Assembly: GCA_020099315.1 (NCBI GenBank)
Contig: CP083650.1
Span: forward strand, 1,364,001 to 1,428,000
Reading direction: 5' to 3'
Source: Citrobacter europaeus
GTDB taxonomy: Bacteria > Pseudomonadota > Gammaproteobacteria > Enterobacterales > Enterobacteriaceae
Length of the DNA: 64,000 bases
Shown here: one piece after another, positions 61,630 to 64,000 of the stretch
How the letters are laid out: every line of letters begins with the position of its first letter
Position numbering within the stretch: position 1 is the first letter of the stretch
Program-made: the position numbers and the translations under genes
The notes under the pieces: generated by a model
The model's input: only the letters and a program-made list of their open reading frames with translations
What the model was told of the DNA's origin: nothing
Database searches by the model: none

Positions 61630-62406
61630 TTATAGGTAAGGCGTCATCCAGTTTAATGAGTCGGGCCCTGATGTTGACGGTTGATATTCACAGCCAATCC
61701 AGTCCTGGTAATTCATTTTTCTTATAAAATCAAATAACCATGTTTCATTTAATTCCCCGGTTCCCGGTTCATGACGATAAGGAACAGAAGCGATTTGAAA
61801 ATATTTAATAAGGGTAAAATAGCGTTCGATATTTTTCGCCACGTTGCCATGAATTTTCTGACAGTGGTAAATATCAAACTGTAAGCCGATATTTTTCCTG
61901 GCAACTTCGTGAATAATTGACTCGGCCAGCGGAAAACTGTCAATAAAATAACCGGGCATATCCTGCGAATTTAATGGTTCAATCAGTACATCGATTTCCG
62001 CGTCTGCCATCACATCGCAGGCGATGCGCAGCCGGTTCGTCAGGAGATCGCGCTGGGCGTGTAGCGTCAGGTCGTCGCAGCGCAAGCCGGCCATAACGTG
62101 AACCCGGCGACAGCCCAGCGCCGTGGCATAATCGCGCGCCACGTTCAGGCTATGGCGAAATTCTTTGTCTCGATCGGGCTGTGCGGCCAGCCCTCGTTCA
62201 CCTTGCGCCCAGTTGCCAGCCGGGGCGTTCATCAGCACCACCGGCAGGGATGTTTCCCGCTGAGCGGCTCGCAAATGCTCCAGCGGGTGCTGCCAGAGAA
62301 ACAGCCCTTCTACGCCGCGAAAACCGGCCGCCTGCGCCGCCGCAAATCGCGCCGCTATCGGTAAATCTGTAAACAACCAGTCGAGATTAGCCGCTAACTT
62401 CAGCAT
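61630..62406 (-). CDS. otnI: OtnI/Hyi-like TIM-barrel isomerase
   Basis: The ATG at 62406 (MLKLAANLDWLFTDLP) gives 258 residues, the Hyi/OtnI length; 18 upstream residues are not supported. The fold is a xylose-isomerase-like TIM barrel with metal-site residues in VLIEPLNSQDMPGYF, LQFDIYHCQ and the C-terminal GCEYQPSTSGPDS. OtnI isomerises 2-oxotetronate to 3-oxotetronate, upstream of OtnK and OtnC, which are both in this operon. Hydroxypyruvate isomerase is the alternative. The gene overlaps the end of the DeoR gene by 20 bases. Confidence 0.82.
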   Translation of the reverse strand: MLKLAANLDWLFTDLPIAARFAAAQAAGFRGVEGLFLWQHPLEHLRAAQRETSLPVVLMNAPAGNWAQGERGLAAQPDRDKEFRHSLNVARDYATALGCRRVHVMAGLRCDDLTLHAQRDLLTNRLRIACDVMADAEIDVLIEPLNSQDMPGYFIDSFPLAESIIHEVARKNIGLQFDIYHCQKIHGNVAKNIERYFTLIKYFQIASVPYRHEPGTGELNETWLFDFIRKMNYQDWIGCEYQPSTSGPDSLNWMTPYL

Positions 62407-63196
62407 GGCGCGCACCCTCCCGGCCATCAACCAGATGCAGCTTAACGCCCTGACTGGCAATAGTTTGCTGAGCGTTTTCCGGTAACCGATTATCAGAAAT
62501 AATGTCGGTCAACTGCTGCAGACCGCAGATGTGAAACATGCCGTATTTGCCAAACTTACTGCTGTCGCAGACCAGCACCCGACGCCGGGAGACGGTGAGC
62601 ACCGCTTCTTTGACCGAGGCTTTCCCTTCACTCGGTGTCGACATACCGCGTTCGGTATCCCATGACGAGGAGCTCAGAAACGCCACGTCAATATTAATGG
62701 TACGCAGAAAACTGGCGGCGCTTTTTCCAAGACATGAGCGGTTACGTTGATCCACCAGACCGCCGGTGTGATAGAGCGTAATGTGCGGCATATCCATCAA
62801 GTAGTGGCTGATGGAAAAATCGTTGGTGACTACCGTCAGATTGAAACAGTGGCTGGCGGCGACCGCTTTCGCCACTTCAAACAACGACGTTCCGGCATCC
62901 AGATACAGCGTTTGTCCGGGCTCAATGAGCATTGCGGCAAGCTGGCCCATTTTGCGCTTCACGTCATGATTCAACTCAGCTTTTTCCCGCCATGGCAGTT
63001 CCGATTTCAACAGGTTATTGAGCTTCACGCCGCCGTTAATGGCGATAACTTTGCCTTCTTCTTCCAGCAATTGAATGTCGCGGCGCACGGTCATATGCGA
63101 CACGCTCATCAAATCTGCCAGTTCATTAAATGAGGCGGCATTTTTTTCGTGCACGTAGCGGTAGATAAAATCACGTCGTTGCTCGGGGATCATCAT
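62387..63196 (-). CDS. DeoR-family regulator of the otn/BKACE operon
   Basis: The 269-residue protein has an N-terminal winged helix-turn-helix (ASFNELADLMSVSHMTVRRD, followed by IQLLEEEG) and the DeoR sensor domain with YLDAGTSLFEVAKAV and LVCDSSKFGKYGM. DeoR sensors bind sugar phosphates; here the likely ligand is a phosphorylated tetronate, but that is inferred. It is embedded between otnC and otnI, so it is autoregulated as part of the operon. Confidence 0.9.
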   Translation of the reverse strand: MMIPEQRRDFIYRYVHEKNAASFNELADLMSVSHMTVRRDIQLLEEEGKVIAINGGVKLNNLLKSELPWREKAELNHDVKRKMGQLAAMLIEPGQTLYLDAGTSLFEVAKAVAASHCFNLTVVTNDFSISHYLMDMPHITLYHTGGLVDQRNRSCLGKSAASFLRTINIDVAFLSSSSWDTERGMSTPSEGKASVKEAVLTVSRRRVLVCDSSKFGKYGMFHICGLQQLTDIISDNRLPENAQQTIASQGVKLHLVDGREGARHAEVSG

Positions 63197-63202
63197 CTCA
63201 CC

Positions 63203-63847
63203 TCACGCTTGTCGGGAATGTTCAAGTTCGGCCACCGCCTCTTCTGAGAGCGGAACATAGCCGAGCGGTTTTAACGTCAGCCAGATGCGGGCGCTGTCTT
63301 CCAGCTCTTCGGCGTTAAACACTGCCTCACGCAGCGAGCGACCGCTTACTACCGGCCCGTGGTTGGCCAGCAGCGCTGCCGTATGGTCTGCTGCAATTTC
63401 ACTCAGCGCGCTGGCAATACCTTCATGGCCTGGCTTGAAATAAGGCAGCAGCGGCAACTGCCCGACGCGCATCACGTAGTACGGCGTTAATGGCGGCAGA
63501 CAGTTTTCCGGCGTGGTGCACGGCAGGCAGGAGAGCGCGGTCAGCCATGGAGAATGCAGGTGCACGACCGCGCCGCAGGATGGGCGATGCCGATACCACG
63601 CCAGATGCATGGGCACCTCTTTTGAGGGGCTGTCACCGCTTAGATGAACGCCGTTGGCATCAAGCCGACTTAGCGTGGCCGGATTAAGCTCGCCCAGACA
63701 GGAGTTGGTCGGGGTCACCAGATAGCCGCCATCCGGCAGTTTGGCGCTGAGATTGCCGGAACCGCCGCTACTGTAGCCGCGCATAAACAGGGAACGGCCA
63801 TAATGGACGAGTAGTTCGCGCAGTTGGTGTTCACTCACCGGATTCAT
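63203..63847 (-). CDS. otnC: OtnC, 3-oxo-tetronate 4-phosphate decarboxylase (class II aldolase fold)
   Basis: The 214-residue class II aldolase/adducin protein has SSGGSGNLSAKLPDGGYLVTP with the substrate-phosphate residues and zinc histidines in VVHLHSPWLTALS, and a third in LLANHGPVVSG. OtnC decarboxylates 3-oxotetronate 4-phosphate to dihydroxyacetone phosphate. It overlaps otnK by 4 bases (ATGA) and precedes the DeoR gene by 6 bases. Confidence 0.88.
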   Translation of the reverse strand: MNPVSEHQLRELLVHYGRSLFMRGYSSGGSGNLSAKLPDGGYLVTPTNSCLGELNPATLSRLDANGVHLSGDSPSKEVPMHLAWYRHRPSCGAVVHLHSPWLTALSCLPCTTPENCLPPLTPYYVMRVGQLPLLPYFKPGHEGIASALSEIAADHTAALLANHGPVVSGRSLREAVFNAEELEDSARIWLTLKPLGYVPLSEEAVAELEHSRQA

Positions 63848-64000
63848 AATGCGTACTCCTGGGCAGTAAAAAAGAAATCTTCGTCACCAAAGTTGCCTGA
63901 CTTCAGCGCCAGCGCCAGACCGGAAGAAAAGACCCACGGCACGCCTGGCGCGATGGCTTTGCCAACGGAAAGACGCTTCACCTGCAAGGCTTCCACCACG
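63844..64000 (-). CDS. otnK: OtnK, 3-oxo-tetronate kinase, C-terminal part (cut by window edge)
   Basis: The reverse strand reads to the edge in frame and ends KSGNFGDEDFFFTAQEYAL and a stop. This is the C-terminus of the OtnK family (four-carbon acid sugar kinase), and the glycine-rich SGNFGD motif is diagnostic. The N-terminal part lies outside the window. The stop overlaps the otnC start. Confidence 0.9.
   Translation of the reverse strand, partial: VVEALQVKRLSVGKAIAPGVPWVFSSGLALALKSGNFGDEDFFFTAQEYAL

Noticed and set aside
63844..64000. otnK as a truncated pseudogene
   Set aside because: The reading frame runs uninterrupted into the window edge and its C-terminus is normal, so truncation comes from the window boundary only.
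1..64000. CRISPR arrays, tRNA or rRNA genes, prophage or IS elements
   Set aside because: I saw no regularly spaced repeats, no tRNA cloverleaf or CCA-ending arms, and no transposase with terminal inverted repeats. The Rpn gene is the only mobile-like protein, and it has no flanking repeats.

Overview
The window is chromosomal DNA from a member of the Enterobacteriaceae close to Citrobacter or Salmonella. The backbone runs in the familiar E. coli/Salmonella order (chiPQ, fur-fldA-ybfE-ybfF, seqA-pgm, kdp, phrB, dtpD, ybgI, pxpBCA, nei, abrB, gltA, sdhCDAB, sucABCD). Between these lie clade-specific inserts: tcuRABC between chiQ and fur, as I recall from Salmonella, and several clusters E. coli K-12 lacks here. 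Citrobacter is my best guess; the genus cannot be settled by eye.

Layout. 1-5.4 kb: end of the chitoporin operon and the tricarballylate genes tcuR-tcuA-tcuB-tcuC. 5.5-8.1 kb: fur with its overlapping leader ORF uof and a strong Fur box, flavodoxin fldA, LexA-type ybfE, esterase ybfF. 8.3-10.5 kb: seqA-pgm. 10.6-18.4 kb: the complete K+ uptake operon kdpFABCDE (minus strand) with a KdpE-like site. 18.7-28.4 kb: ybfA, then a visibly AT-rich island with a LuxR-type regulator, an 866-residue alanine-rich, predicted coiled-coil secreted protein with a BapA-prefix-like N-terminus, a full type I secretion apparatus (TolC-like, LapB-like ABC, HlyD-like) and a small cytosolic protein. It ends in a broken ybgA remnant.

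28.4-39 kb: phrB, an Rpn-family nuclease with a tandem 12-bp repeat, dtpD, ybgI, then a run that looks devoted to pyroglutamate: 5-oxoprolinase pxpBCA, a DUF969/DUF979 membrane pair, pyroglutamyl peptidase pcp, then nei. 39-45.2 kb: an inserted oligosaccharide-acid locus (AraC regulator, DUF2264 protein, LacY-like MFS transporter, GH88 unsaturated glucuronyl hydrolase, KdgM-type porin). 45.2-58.3 kb: abrB, gltA, and the TCA-cycle operon sdhCDAB-sucABCD, ending in the 3'-UTR sRNA SdhX and containing REP and ERIC elements. 58.3-64 kb: a minus-strand catabolic operon, cut by the window edge: otnK (partial), otnC, a DeoR regulator, an OtnI-like isomerase, a BKACE-type beta-keto acid cleavage enzyme, a BASS-family transporter, a GlcG-like protein and an Asp/Glu-racemase-fold protein lacking the second catalytic cysteine.

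Best candidates for something undescribed are the type I secretion island (helical, non-RTX substrate plus a possible dedicated chaperone), the pyroglutamate salvage cluster with its probable permease, and the Otn-BKACE pathway. All functional calls come from reading the sequence and family knowledge recalled from memory; no searches were run.
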